Below the pieces are notes generated by a model that saw only the letters and a program-made list of their open reading frames with translations, ran no database searches and was not told the origin of the DNA. From Polynucleobacter necessarius (lineage in GTDB: Bacteria > Pseudomonadota > Gammaproteobacteria > Burkholderiales > Burkholderiaceae), in the NCBI RefSeq assembly GCF_900096765.1, contig NZ_LT615228.1:874669-938668 (forward strand): a stretch of 64,000 nucleotides of DNA, given 5' to 3'. Below, piece after piece: positions 42,620 through 52,621 of this stretch (position 1 is the first letter of the stretch; each line of letters starts with the position of its first letter). A program made the translations under genes and the position numbers.

Positions 42620-44009
42620 GTTGATCTCCTATTAAATCAAATCGGTTTTTAGTTTTGCGATGCAAACCAGCGACATAAAACATTGCTAGATACACGCCCA
42701 AGAGACACGGACCCAATATCAATGCCATCCGTGCATCCTCATGGAATCCCATTAGCACTACTACTAAAGAAATAAATGCCAGAGCAAACCACGAGGAATA
42801 AGGCCACCAAGGAGCGCGATATCCAAGTTCGGCTACTTGCGCTTTGGTTAATGAACGACGGAATTTCATTTGAATGATCAAGATGGCGATCCAGACCATC
42901 AGACCCACAAATGTCACCGCTGCCATGACATATTGGAAAGCCTTATCGGGAACAAAATAGTTGAGGACCACACCGGACATACATACGGCAACGGTAGCCA
43001 TTACTGCGCGATGAGGCACACCTTGTTTTGATAGCTTCGCAAAGGATGCGGGAGCATAACCGTTGTTCGATAAGGAGTACAAAAGACGTCCTCCACTAAA
43101 GATTCCCGCATTGCATGAAGACAGGGCTGCGGTAATGACCACAAAATTGATCAAGCCTGCTGCTTCACGCAAACCAATACGCTCAAACATCACAACAAAT
43201 GGGCTACCCTGCTGGCCGACTTCATTCCAAGGGAAGATTGCCAGAATGACCAAGATCGCACCCATGTAAAAAATCAAAATACGCCAGGCCAAGGAATCAA
43301 TTGCCATCGGAATGGTTTTCTTGGGATTCTCTGCCTCACCAGTAGAAAAACCAATCATCTCGATACCAACATAAGCAAAAAGCACCATCTGCAAGGAAAG
43401 CAACATGCCACTAACACCATTTGGGAAGAAACCACCGTGTTGCCACAAATTACTCAAACCAATAGGCTGCCAATTGTTCGTGAAGCCAAAGAGAATGACT
43501 GAACCACCTAAGGCAATCATCGCAATAATGGCAACTACTTTGATAAGTGCAAACCAAAACTCAAACTCACCAAATACCTTCACAGCGATGAGATTGATAA
43601 GTCCCATCATCAAAATAGAGGAAAGCGCCCAGATCCATTGGGGAGTCTCCGGAAACCAGATCCCCATGTAGATACCAACTGCCGTGACCTCAGCAATCCC
43701 CACCACAATCCAATAGGTCCAATAGCCCCAGCCCACAAGGTATCCAGCCAGAGGTCCAACATAGTTATTGGCATAGGCCGCAAAAGATCCAGCAACAGGC
43801 TCATGCACCGCCATCTCTCCGAGAGTGCGCAGAACAATAAAACCCACAATACCCGCCAGCAGATACCCCAACAAAATAGAAGGCCCTGCAATTTGAATTG
43901 CACTCGCCGACCCTAGAAATAATCCAACGCCAATCGTTGAGCCTAAAGCCATTAAGCGAATGTGTCTTACTTTGAGATGGCGTTTTAAGCCAGTTTGTTC
44001 AGTCTGCAA
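42585..44009 (-). CDS. AAT-family amino acid permease, probably for alanine
   Basis: A 474-residue, 12-helix APC-superfamily permease. The N-terminal LKRHLKVRHIRLMALGSTIG and GVGLFLGSASAIQIAGPSIL are the AAT signature, as in AroP, CycA and ProY, with a GEMAVHEPVAGSF segment next. The start is a TTG at 44009, supported by a perfect AGGAGG six bases upstream. Overlap with ald suggests alanine or glycine as substrate, by inference. The 259 bases upstream to tcdA carry no gene that I can support. Confidence 0.85.
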   Translation of the reverse strand: MQTEQTGLKRHLKVRHIRLMALGSTIGVGLFLGSASAIQIAGPSILLGYLLAGIVGFIVLRTLGEMAVHEPVAGSFAAYANNYVGPLAGYLVGWGYWTYWIVVGIAEVTAVGIYMGIWFPETPQWIWALSSILMMGLINLIAVKVFGEFEFWFALIKVVAIIAMIALGGSVILFGFTNNWQPIGLSNLWQHGGFFPNGVSGMLLSLQMVLFAYVGIEMIGFSTGEAENPKKTIPMAIDSLAWRILIFYMGAILVILAIFPWNEVGQQGSPFVVMFERIGLREAAGLINFVVITAALSSCNAGIFSGGRLLYSLSNNGYAPASFAKLSKQGVPHRAVMATVAVCMSGVVLNYFVPDKAFQYVMAAVTFVGLMVWIAILIIQMKFRRSLTKAQVAELGYRAPWWPYSSWFALAFISLVVVLMGFHEDARMALILGPCLLGVYLAMFYVAGLHRKTKNRFDLIGDQHDYWRSTRSKK

Positions 44010-44268
44010 AAGAGACCTCCTTTCGATTTGTCATTGGTGAATTACCAATGGAGCACAGTCTAGGGAGAGCCAGTCAAATGGACTAGAGGGTAAAAATTCT
44101 CAAAGTAACTTAAAGATTAAAAGTGCATGCTTGATTTGATGATTTGCTCTTTAATTAATAGAACAAGCCATCTCAATATTTTTTTGATTGCAGAAGAATC
44201 AGTAATTTCCTACAGGGAATCCCCTTAAGGATTCAGCAGATTTTTACAGCAAGATTTTCTAAAATTCT

Positions 44269-45024
44269 CTACGTATTGCTAAGAGCAATGAGATTGAGAA
44301 TTTCTGCCGCCGCTGCAAGACCACACGCAGCAGTCACCATGACCGTAGAACCATAGCCAGAACAGGCAAGACCACCTGTAGAAGCTCCAGCCCTAGGCTC
44401 ATGAGAGTAGATCGCCCGAATACCAATTTTGTGCTTGAGGTTTCGAGAAAACCCGTGATCCTGTCTAAGACCCTGCCTTACTTTAGCGAGCAATGCATCT
44501 TGTTCGGTGCGAGATAAGTCATCGCATCGTACCGAAGTTGGGTCAGTCTTGCCGCCTGCGGCTCCGCACATCACTAAAGAACGTTCGTTTTTTTTTGCCC
44601 ACACAGCTAGAGCAATTTTGGTTTGCACAGAATCAGCGGCATCTAAAACAAAAGCTTCTTCAGGAATGAGTCGGTCTAGATTGTCTGGCTCTAAAAATGC
44701 ATCGTGTGCAGTCAATTCAATTTGCGGACTAATTTGCAAAATACGTTGCGTCATGGCAGCCACTTTAGCCATCCCGTATTGCCCTTCTATGGCATGGATC
44801 TGACGATTGGTATTGCTCTCAGCAATGTGGTCAAAATCGACGAGTACAAGATGTCCAATTCCAGTACGAGCTAAGGCTTCTGCTGCCCAAGAACCTACTC
44901 CACCAAGACCAGCCACTACCACCGTTGCGTCTTGAAAGCGTGCGCGAAGCTCTGGGCCATAAAGCCTAGAAACGCCACCAAAGCGACGGACTTCAATACT
45001 GTCTTCTAGCTTGTCTTCTGCCAT
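44269..45024 (-). CDS. tcdA: tRNA threonylcarbamoyladenosine dehydratase TcdA
   Basis: A 251-residue E1-like enzyme that cyclises t6A37 in tRNA to ct6A with ATP. RRFGGVSRLYG opens the family domain, VVVAGLGGVGSWAAEALAR is the ATP-binding loop, and DFDHIAESNTNRQIHA follows. A conserved Cys lies in VMCGAAGGKTDPT. The C-terminal hydrophobic helix near residues 225-247 is also typical. It is divergent from pdxH with 22 bases between starts. Confidence 0.93.
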   Translation of the reverse strand: MAEDKLEDSIEVRRFGGVSRLYGPELRARFQDATVVVAGLGGVGSWAAEALARTGIGHLVLVDFDHIAESNTNRQIHAIEGQYGMAKVAAMTQRILQISPQIELTAHDAFLEPDNLDRLIPEEAFVLDAADSVQTKIALAVWAKKNERSLVMCGAAGGKTDPTSVRCDDLSRTEQDALLAKVRQGLRQDHGFSRNLKHKIGIRAIYSHEPRAGASTGGLACSGYGSTVMVTAACGLAAAAEILNLIALSNT

Positions 45025-45046
45025 AGCTTCTCTTTATACTGAATTT

Positions 45047-45682
45047 ATGGATTCCATTGCTCAACTTCGCAAAAACTATACCCTTGGCCAGCCCTCAGAG
45101 AGCCAAGTACCTCGTGATCCCTTGCCACTCTTTCAGCTTTGGTTCGATCAGGCGGTCCAAGCAAAGTGCCCAGAGCCCAATTCCATGACCTTGGCAACTG
45201 CCGATCAAACTGGCAATCCCTCAGCTCGTATTGTCTTACTAAAAGGGGCCGACCAAAATGGCTTTACCTTCTTTACCAACTACGAGAGTCAAAAAGGAAA
45301 GGATTTAGCCGTAAGACCCCAAGCTGCCTTACTCTTTCATTGGCATGAATTAGAGCGTCAAGTGCGCATCAAGGGTGTTGTAGAGCGCTTTAGCCCTGCA
45401 GAGAGCGATGAATACTTTCACTCGCGACCTCCAGCATCTCGCATCGGCGCGTGGGCATCCCCCCAAAGCGCCACCATTCCAAATCGAGAATTTCTAGAAA
45501 CTGCTGAAGAGCGCTTTAAAGCAGAATTTGGTGATACTCCTCCGCGCCCAGAACACTGGGGCGGATATCGTCTGCGCCCAACCGAGCTTGAGTTTTGGCA
45601 AGGTCGCCCATCTAGATTGCACGATCGCATTGCCTACAAACTAGTTGGCAGCAACTGGCAAATCCATCGCCTAGCGCCTTAA
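45047..45682 (+). CDS. pdxH: Pyridoxamine 5'-phosphate oxidase
   Basis: A 211-residue FMN enzyme that makes pyridoxal 5'-phosphate. The FMN and substrate segments PSARIVLLKGADQNGFTFFT, SQKGKDLAVRPQAAL and WHELERQVRIKG are present. RPPASRIGAWASPQS and the C-terminal PTELEFWQGRPSRLHDRI complete the family. The ATG at 45047 was chosen over the longer frame from 45011 because it gives the family start MDSIAQLRKNY. Confidence 0.95.
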   Translation: MDSIAQLRKNYTLGQPSESQVPRDPLPLFQLWFDQAVQAKCPEPNSMTLATADQTGNPSARIVLLKGADQNGFTFFTNYESQKGKDLAVRPQAALLFHWHELERQVRIKGVVERFSPAESDEYFHSRPPASRIGAWASPQSATIPNREFLETAEERFKAEFGDTPPRPEHWGGYRLRPTELEFWQGRPSRLHDRIAYKLVGSNWQIHRLAP

Positions 45683-45702
45683 TTTCTTTTACAGCTCACT
45701 AC

Positions 45703-46281
45703 TTAAGCGTAGTGGTAGTGTGGCGCAATCAGTGATTTAAATTTTGCTCTGAACTTAGCAAGCTTAGGTGCAACTACTGCTGCACAATAGCCTTGGTTTG
45801 GATGCTGCTGGAAATAATTCTGGTGATAGTCTTCAGCAGGGTAAATTGTTGGTGCTGGTTGAATTTGCGTCACCACAGGATCGGCATAAATCTTCGAATC
45901 CTCTAGTTCTTGAATAACCTCATGCGCAATCTTGGTCTGCTCATCACTATGGGTAAAAATGACAGAGCGATATTGTGTACCGTGATCATTACCTTGGTAA
46001 TTCAAAGTCGTTGGATTATGAATCACAAAAAAGACCTCTAAAAGATCTCTAAAAGACACCACTTGAGGATCAAACATGATGTCGACAATCTCAGCATGCC
46101 CAGTCACCCCAGTACACACCGACTCATAAGAAGGGTTTGGTCTGGCGCCACCGGCATATCCAGAAACCACACTCTTGACCCCCAAAATTTGTTGGTAAAC
46201 AGCCTCAAGGCACCAAAAACAACCTCCACCCAAGGTGGCACGCTCTAGAGTAGACCCGTTTTTCTCGTCAATTGTATTCAT
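45703..46281 (-). CDS. msrA: Peptide methionine (S)-S-oxide reductase A
   Basis: A 192-residue repair enzyme reducing methionine-S-sulfoxide. The catalytic GGGCFWCLEAVYQ is near residue 20, followed by SGYAGG, TGHAEIV and the C-terminal AEDYHQNYFQQHPNQGYC. It converges on pdxH, with 20 bases between. Frame intact. Confidence 0.95.
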   Translation of the reverse strand: MNTIDEKNGSTLERATLGGGCFWCLEAVYQQILGVKSVVSGYAGGARPNPSYESVCTGVTGHAEIVDIMFDPQVVSFRDLLEVFFVIHNPTTLNYQGNDHGTQYRSVIFTHSDEQTKIAHEVIQELEDSKIYADPVVTQIQPAPTIYPAEDYHQNYFQQHPNQGYCAAVVAPKLAKFRAKFKSLIAPHYHYA

Positions 46282-46330
46282 GGCTTTATCCTAATGCCTT
46301 ATTCAAATGCTTGCCAACTATCAACACACT

Positions 46331-47729
46331 ATGAATCGCTTCACCATCCAGCTTGATGAAATAAAAGCAGCTTATGCTGCAGAGCCCAACCCCATCCTTG
46401 AAGTCAGGCTGGAGCGTATTGGCCGAATTGAAAAAATGATTGAGGCTAATGAAGAAAAGCTCACAAAAGCACTCATCGCAGATTTTGGCGTACGCCATTC
46501 AGTTGAGACCCGCTTGGCGGAATTTTAGATGGTATATCAGGCGTGCAAATATACCCGCAGACATTTAAAAGATTGGATGAAGCCTGTGCAAGTGGAAACC
46601 GCTGCACGCATGAGTTCCTCTGAAGCCTGGATTGAAAATCAATCAATTGGTGTTATTGGCATCATGAGCCCTTGGAACTATCCGGTGCAATTATCTTTAG
46701 TTCCTGCGATTTCTGCATTTGCTGCAGGCAATCGTGTTTGGCTAAAGCCTTCTGAGCGCAGTTCACGCACTTCAGGTTTTTTAGCAATCTTGATTCAAGA
46801 ATATTTTCATCCAACAGAATTTTGTGTAACTACCGGTGGTCCTGATGTTGCAGAACAATTCATTGCCTTACCCTTTGATCACTTGCTCTTCACCGGCTCA
46901 GAAGCTATTGGCAAAAAAGTGATGCGGGCAGCCGCAGAAAATCTCACACCTGTTACCTTAGAGCTTGGAGGTAAAACTCCCGCTATAGTGGATTCCTCAG
47001 CAAACATTTAAAGATGCAGCAGCAGCCATTGTTTATGGAAAACTTCTTAATAGCGGTCAAACCTGTATTGCGCCAGATTATGTGCTCATTGAGGCAAGTT
47101 CGCAGCAGGAGTTGATTCGAGAATTACAAGCGGCTGCTCAATCGCAATTTAGCAATCCGGAAGAGCTCACAGGCCCTATTGACGATGAGCAACTTCAATA
47201 CTGGCAATTTTTACTCAGCGATGCTATCGATCGTGGCGCAAAAGCAATTCCATTACTCAATATTCCCGGCGCTGGTGCCAGACGCTTTGATCCCATTGCT
47301 CTAATCGATATTCCGCCGGCAGCACGCGTACTGCATGAAGAAATTTTTGGACCGATTCTGCCCATCATTACCATAGGCAATCCTCTTGCTGCGATTAATT
47401 ACATCAACCAACATCCCAATCCGCTCGCTCTTTATTGGTTTGGTAAGAATAAAAAGAATCTGCAGGCAGTGCTACAAAATACGCGCTCTGGTGGCGTAAC
47501 AATCAATGATGTTTTCTTGCAGGCTACCGTAGACTCCCTTCCATTTGGCGGAATTGGCTCTAGTGGAATGGGAAAATATCATGGCAAGGCTGGATTTGAT
47601 GCGTTCAGTCACCAAAAGTCGATCCTAGAAGTCAGGGGATTGCTCGGTACCAATATTCTCAAGGGGACTAGGCCTGCTCGGCCGCCTTATAGCAAGAAAA
47701 CAGATCGTTTGATTCGCTGCTTAAAGTAA
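46331..47729 (+). pseudogene. Coniferyl-aldehyde-type aldehyde dehydrogenase, nonsense and frameshift
   Basis: Joined pieces give about 465 residues of the CalB-like aldehyde dehydrogenase group. A TAG at 46526-46528 follows RLAEF, and the same frame continues MVYQACKYTRRHL. An added T near 47008 breaks ANI-KDAAAAIVYGKLL. Family motifs are visible: MSPWNYPVQLSLVPA, FTGSEAIGKKVM, ELGGKTPAIVD, then in the second frame NSGQTCIAPDYVLIE with the catalytic Cys and HEEIFGPILPII. Two independent lesions make it non-functional. Substrate unknown; aromatic or medium-chain aldehydes are inferred. Confidence 0.88.
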
Positions 47730-47761
47730 GCCGCAGAAAGAGCGTGAGTGGTGTGAGAGTT

Positions 47762-48442
47762 TTAGGTAAGTAAAAGTCGAACCGCAAAACTGACAAACAT
47801 CGCGCCTGCAATCATCCAAAGCATTGCTGCAGCGCGATGATGGCTTTTAAAGAAGTGTAAACATTTCTGCCCTACCAAAATCAAAGCGGCTAAATAACTC
47901 ATACTCATCAGCTGCAGAACTAGTGCGAGATATAAAAAGGTATAGGCAGGATATCCAAAGTCTGTTTGAATGAATTGCGAGAAGAATGCAATAAAGAAAA
48001 AGATGGCCTTGGGATTTGTCAGAGAAAGCGCTAACGCTGCCAACAAAGGGTGCAACTGCATAAGACGCGCTTGTAATGACGTATTTGCAATGATGGTTTC
48101 CGATGATGTCCAACGCTGCCAACCAGTACGAATTAAGCCACTGCCCATCCAGCCTAGATAAGAAGCGCCAACAGTTCGCACAAGATTGAAGAGTATTGGG
48201 GATGACAAAAGTAAGGATGCAGCTCCTAATGCTACGCCAATCATCAGAATACAATCTCCGATAAAGATACCCATGGCACCCCACACTCCTGAGCGCCAAC
48301 CTTTTTGTGAAGCAGTAGTCAGCACAAAGAGGGAATTAGGTCCAGGCAATAGAATGATGAACAGAGTCCCTAAGAAATAGCTTGAGAAATCATTGATCCC
48401 TGCGTTTGCAGGCGACAAGAGGCTGAATGTGAACCATTGCAT
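47762..48442 (-). CDS. LeuE-like amino acid exporter (LysE/RhtB family)
   Basis: A 226-residue protein with about six membrane helices. FLGTLFIILLPGPNSLFVLT carries the LysE/RhtB signature PGPN. GVWGAMGIFIGDCILM, SYLGWMGSGLI and LSLTNPKAIFFFIAFFSQFI resemble E. coli LeuE. The start at 48442 (MQWFTFSLL) was chosen over the longer frame from 48520. It is divergent from rhlE. Confidence 0.8.
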   Translation of the reverse strand: MQWFTFSLLSPANAGINDFSSYFLGTLFIILLPGPNSLFVLTTASQKGWRSGVWGAMGIFIGDCILMIGVALGAASLLLSSPILFNLVRTVGASYLGWMGSGLIRTGWQRWTSSETIIANTSLQARLMQLHPLLAALALSLTNPKAIFFFIAFFSQFIQTDFGYPAYTFLYLALVLQLMSMSYLAALILVGQKCLHFFKSHHRAAAMLWMIAGAMFVSFAVRLLLT

Positions 48443-48676
48443 CACCACATCATAATAAATTCGGGAAAACCCTTGTAATCGCACCCTCAAGGTGTCATAA
48501 TAAGAGGCTTTTTTAAGCAATTTGATTCATCGCCCCCCAGCTCTATTCTATTTCTATTTCAGCGTACCGTTTAGAAGTCATAAACACAGAAGTCACAAAA
48601 CCGCGCTGCCGCTTGTCTGATGGTCGATGCCTTTGACCATCGCACCCTATAAAAACTTTGGGTGCAACATACGGAG

Positions 48677-48696
48677 ACATCCCTTAAAGGGGATGT
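48677..48696 (+). promoter_or_regulatory. Hairpin hiding the rhlE ribosome site
   Basis: ACATCCC (48677-48683) can pair with GGGATGT (48690-48696), enclosing the AAGGGG that would serve the rhlE start at 48705. Such a hairpin could make translation depend on temperature or on RNA helicase activity. Inference from base pairing only. Confidence 0.35.
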
Positions 48697-48704
48697 GCAA
48701 TAGC

Positions 48705-50192
48705 ATGACTTTTTCTAAAGAAACTAAACACGAGCCGAAAGACATCAGTCGAGACTCAAAGAGCGCTGGATCTGAATTCCAGAATTTCGCCCTAGCGGCA
48801 TCACTCCTTAAAAACGTTGCTGAACTGGGTTTTACCCAAGCCACTCCAGTTCAAGCTCAGGTTATTCCTGCAGCATTAGCTGGTGGTGACTTGTTGGTCA
48901 GTAGCCAAACCGGTAGCGGTAAAACCGCAGCTTTTTTATTGCCTTTGATTAATCAGCTGATCGAAAGCAACCCGAATAATTCGCCTGTACCAGGTCGCGC
49001 TCAACCTAAGGTGTTGGTTCTCTGCCCTACTCGTGAATTAGCTCAACAGGTTGCCGCCGATGCAGTGAACTTAGTTCGTGGCATGAAAGGCATTCGTATT
49101 GCCACTGTGATGGGTGGCATGCCTTACGGTAAACAAATCCAAGCATTGAAAGGTGCGTTGTTAGTTGTTGCAACTCCAGGTCGTTTACTCGACTTGTGCG
49201 ACAGCAAAGCTATTCGCTTAGATGATGTTAAACAACTCGTGATTGACGAGGCTGATCGCATGCTTGACATGGGATTTGCTGAAGATCTCGAGGCGATTGA
49301 TAAACGTTGCCCTAGTCGTGATCAAACTTTGATGTTCTCTGCAACTTTTGCGCCAAAGATTATGTCTTTAGCAAATGAGTTGACTACAGATGCCAAGCGT
49401 ATTGAGCTTGCTCACGCGGGTGAAAAGCACGCCAACATTGAGCAGAAGCTGCACTGGGCTGACAGCATGTCACACAAGCACAAGCTTCTTGAGCACATTT
49501 TGGCTGATGCCTCTTTGGATCAAGCGGTAGTGTTTGCAAGCACTCAAGTTGAGAGCGAAAAGATTGCTAATACATTGCGTGCCAACGGCTATGAAGCTAC
49601 TGCCTTGCATGGTGCAATGCCTCAAGCTGTACGTATGCGTCGTCTTGAGTCTTTACGAAAGGGGCATACTAAGATTTTGGTTGCAACCGACGTAGCGGCC
49701 CGTGGTATTGATGTGCCACGCATCAGTCACGTGATTAACTTTGGCTTGCCAATGAAACCTGAAGATTACGCGCACCGTATCGGTCGTACTGGTCGTGCAG
49801 GTCGCAATGGTGTAGCAATCACTTTGGTTGAACATCGTGATCGCGCAAAGATTCGCAATATCGAGCGCTTTACGCAGCAAGACATTGTGGCTTCAGTCAT
49901 CGCTGGTCTTGAGCCACAAGCTAAGCCAAGCTTTGGTAGTGGCGGTGGTCGCTCAGGTGGCGGCTTTGGCGGCAATCGTTCTGGTGGCGGCGGTGGTCGC
50001 TACGGATCAGGGGCTCGCTCAGAGTCTCGTTTCGGCGGTGGCGGTAATGCTGGTGGTGGTCGCTCAGGCGATTCACGTCCTGCGCGTTCTGCTGACTCAC
50101 GTCCGGCTCGTTCTGGTGATTCACGTCCAACAGGTCCTCGCTTTGCTAAACCAAAGTCTGGCGGTCAACGTCGTAACTTTAGCGGCAACTAA
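48705..50192 (+). CDS. rhlE: DEAD-box RNA helicase, RhlE type
   Basis: A 495-residue ATP-dependent RNA helicase. The Q motif region has GFTQATPVQAQVIP, motif I is SQTGSGKTAAF near residue 70, motif II VIDEADRMLDMG near 180, motif III SATF, and motif VI AHRIGRTGRAGR near 360. The C-terminal 90 residues are Gly/Arg/Ser-rich (GGGRSGGGFGG, then SRPARSADSRPARSGDSRPT), an RNA-binding tail also linked to phase separation. The start at 48705 was chosen for its family-like MTFSKE; ATG 48693 is possible. Confidence 0.92.
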   Translation: MTFSKETKHEPKDISRDSKSAGSEFQNFALAASLLKNVAELGFTQATPVQAQVIPAALAGGDLLVSSQTGSGKTAAFLLPLINQLIESNPNNSPVPGRAQPKVLVLCPTRELAQQVAADAVNLVRGMKGIRIATVMGGMPYGKQIQALKGALLVVATPGRLLDLCDSKAIRLDDVKQLVIDEADRMLDMGFAEDLEAIDKRCPSRDQTLMFSATFAPKIMSLANELTTDAKRIELAHAGEKHANIEQKLHWADSMSHKHKLLEHILADASLDQAVVFASTQVESEKIANTLRANGYEATALHGAMPQAVRMRRLESLRKGHTKILVATDVAARGIDVPRISHVINFGLPMKPEDYAHRIGRTGRAGRNGVAITLVEHRDRAKIRNIERFTQQDIVASVIAGLEPQAKPSFGSGGGRSGGGFGGNRSGGGGGRYGSGARSESRFGGGGNAGGGRSGDSRPARSADSRPARSGDSRPTGPRFAKPKSGGQRRNFSGN

Positions 50193-50194
50193 AC

Positions 50195-50766
50195 ATGCTT
50201 CACCGTAATCGTCTCCGTTCTGCATGGAATCGAGTCGGTTCCGGTGGCATTCATCGGGCGCCACGTAAGTGGCAACCCTGGTTAAGCGATACCGGATCTT
50301 TAACTCAAAAAATTGAGAAGGTAATTGGGCAAAAACTAGAAGTTCAAGTTTTGCGCGATTGTCCTCAAACCTTAAATAGCGACGAGAGTCGCTATTTTCA
50401 TTTGCGCATTAGACGCTGTAGGGTTCGCGAAGTATTACTTTGTGCTAACGGCATCCCTTTAGTGATGGCGCATAGCGTTATTCCCACTGCTAGCTCCAGT
50501 GGTAGCAACCATCAGATTCTGCCCTTGGGCAAGAAGCCTTTGGGGGCGGTCTTATTTAACAAAACTCGCAAACACTCCGAGGCCAAGCCCCCCGAGAAAT
50601 TGCGCGCTTAGATAAAGCAAGCGCCTTGTGGAAAAAGTGTTCTGCTCATTATTCTGGTTTGAGCTCACCCTTATGGGCTCGCCGCACCTTGTATCAACTC
50701 AAAGGGCACCCAATTCTAGTTAACGAAATTTTTCTACCCGCTTTACTGAATTACCAGGCTAAATAG
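50195..50766 (+). pseudogene. ubiC: Chorismate pyruvate-lyase UbiC, frameshifted
   Basis: The first frame (to 50611) has PWLSDTGSLTQKIEKVIGQK, LEVQVLRDCP, REVLLCANGIPLVMAHSVIP and LGKKPLGAVLFN, the UbiC core that makes 4-hydroxybenzoate from chorismate for ubiquinone. It then runs into unrelated residues. From near 50555 another frame continues SQTLRGQAPREIARLDKASA, WKKCSAHYS and WARRTLYQLKGHPILVNEIF to a TAG at 50766, the proper C-terminus. About 190 residues if repaired. It starts two bases after rhlE and its end overlaps convergent hemD by 8 bases. Confidence 0.82.
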
Positions 50767-51583
50767 TTAGCCAAGCTAAAGCGGCTTTCATCAGAGCCTC
50801 ATCACCAGGCAGCGTCGTAAAGACCTCACCAAACCCAATACGCTCGGCTGCATCTGAAATATTGTGATGCGGACATAAAGCACTAGCCACTGCAAGGCTT
50901 TCTGGAAATTGTTCTTGCGCTACTTCACCTAAATAGCGCACTGCCTCTGAGGAGGTTAATAGCCAAAGTGACTTGGAGAAATCCATCTCGTGAATTGCAT
51001 GCCATGAGGGGTTATCAATATCCAAAGGAATGCGAGTATATGTAGAAATCGCTTCCACTCTCGTGCCGGCATTTTTTAAGGTATCAGCTAACCAATCACG
51101 CCCACCCTCACCCTTAAAGATGACTACTTTCTTATCTTGCCAACTCCACCCCAGCGCCTGAAGCTCATGCCATAAGCCCTCAGAGTCCCAGTTGTCATTG
51201 TTTTTAGGAATGATGATGGGTGTTGGCACTTCTTCCTGGCCAATGCCATGATTTTTCAGGGCGAGATGACTGCTACCACCCATGACACCAATTGGGATCA
51301 CTTTTTTTGAAAAGCCTTGCCAATCTCTTCCCAGCAGACGCATCACACTCTCGATTGCATTTGGGCTCACAAAAATCGCCAGGTCAGCATCACTTAATGC
51401 CGTGGCAATCTGGTCAGCCAATTGATCATCCGCTTTTGGAACAATTGTGAGCAATGGCAAAGAGAGTATTTGCGGAAGACTGCGCTGAGCAACGCCGCTA
51501 CGCTCAATAGCTTGCGTCAGTACCTCGATCAATTGACGTGCTTGACCACTTGGCCTGGTGATCACAATCGTCTTGATACTCAT
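50759..51583 (-). CDS. hemD: Uroporphyrinogen-III synthase
   Basis: A 274-residue enzyme closing the linear tetrapyrrole made by HemC. The family is poorly conserved; visible signs are the start VITRPSGQARQLIEVL, IFVSPNAIESVMRLL, VIPIGVMGGSSHLAL and SLWLLTSSEAVRYLGEV. Its position 17 bases after hemC on the same strand is decisive. Frame intact. Confidence 0.88.
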   Translation of the reverse strand: MSIKTIVITRPSGQARQLIEVLTQAIERSGVAQRSLPQILSLPLLTIVPKADDQLADQIATALSDADLAIFVSPNAIESVMRLLGRDWQGFSKKVIPIGVMGGSSHLALKNHGIGQEEVPTPIIIPKNNDNWDSEGLWHELQALGWSWQDKKVVIFKGEGGRDWLADTLKNAGTRVEAISTYTRIPLDIDNPSWHAIHEMDFSKSLWLLTSSEAVRYLGEVAQEQFPESLAVASALCPHHNISDAAERIGFGEVFTTLPGDEALMKAALAWLTI

Positions 51584-51600
51584 AGATTGGTGTTTACCAA

Positions 51601-52578
51601 TTACTTGGTGAAATTAGGAATGAGATCTGCGGCACCCTGTGCCAGTAAATCTTTTGCAACTGCTAAACCCAAAGCTTCGGCGTCTGCTACGCAGGTCACT
51701 TTGGCGTTGCCACTTGCTAGGCAGATTGCTTTGCCATCAGTACTGGCGACGAAAGAGCGAATATGCATTTGCTGCTGATCCCAAGTGGCATGGGCTGCTA
51801 AGGGTACTTCGCATGAGCCGCCCAATTGGCGAGAGACCATGCGCTCTGCTGAAACAGCTAATAATGTTGGCAAATCATTCAGTGGTGCTAGCCAATCTTT
51901 AATGCTCGGATGTTTACTGAGTGTCTCAATACCGAGTGCGCCTTGACCTGCAGCTGGGGTATAGGGATCATAGGGGAGATATGCACGAATGCGACTGTCT
52001 AATCCAAGACGCTTTAATCCCGCAGCAGCCAAAATAATGGCTTGGTATTCACCGCGATCTAACTTGCCCATACGGGTATCTAAGTTCCCGCGCAGCGGTT
52101 GAATGACTAAATGTGGAAATTTAGCGCGCAAAACTGACTCGCGACGTAGACTCGATGTTCCTACAATTGCACCGTTTGGAAGTTCCTCTAAGCTAGCGTA
52201 ATCGTTTGAAACAAATGCATCCCTTGCATCTTCCCTGGCCATCACGCAGGACAAGTCAAAACCTTCAGGCATGACCATGGGCACATCTTTAAGAGAGTGC
52301 ACTGCTAAATCAGCACGACCATCCTCTAAAGCCGTTTCCAACTCCTTCACAAAAAGACCTTTGCCACCCACTTTAGAGAGGGCTCGGTCCAGAATCTGGT
52401 CGCCACGGGTAGTCATCCCCAAAATTTGCACATCACAGTCTGGGTAAAGCCTTTTAAGGCATTCTTGGACATGCTCCGCCTGCCACATGGCCAAGCGACT
52501 CTCCCGGGAAGCAATCACTAAGCGCTTTGGGGGAACGTGGGGAGCAGCAGAATGCGAAGAATTCAGGGTTTGGGACAT
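51601..52578 (-). CDS. hemC: Porphobilinogen deaminase (hydroxymethylbilane synthase)
   Basis: A 325-residue enzyme joining four porphobilinogens. [19 protein letters not shown] opens the domain, [20 protein letters not shown] and [18 protein letters not shown] follow. The dipyrromethane cofactor is held by Cys in [13 protein letters not shown] near residue 254. ATG 52578 was chosen over the longer frame from 52653. It forms an operon with hemD and is divergent from argH, with 43 bases between starts. Confidence 0.95.
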   Translation of the reverse strand: MSQTLNSSHSAAPHVPPKRLVIASRESRLAMWQAEHVQECLKRLYPDCDVQILGMTTRGDQILDRALSKVGGKGLFVKELETALEDGRADLAVHSLKDVPMVMPEGFDLSCVMAREDARDAFVSNDYASLEELPNGAIVGTSSLRRESVLRAKFPHLVIQPLRGNLDTRMGKLDRGEYQAIILAAAGLKRLGLDSRIRAYLPYDPYTPAAGQGALGIETLSKHPSIKDWLAPLNDLPTLLAVSAERMVSRQLGGSCEVPLAAHATWDQQQMHIRSFVASTDGKAICLASGNAKVTCVADAEALGLAVAKDLLAQGAADLIPNFTK

Positions 52579-52621
52579 AACATTTAAAATAATCAAAGAC
52601 CTACACCAATATACTGTGTTT

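Noticed and set aside
49828-50208. Alternate-frame ORF in the rhlE tail
   Set aside because: Produced by the Gly/Arg-rich repeat codons; RhlE frame is continuous.
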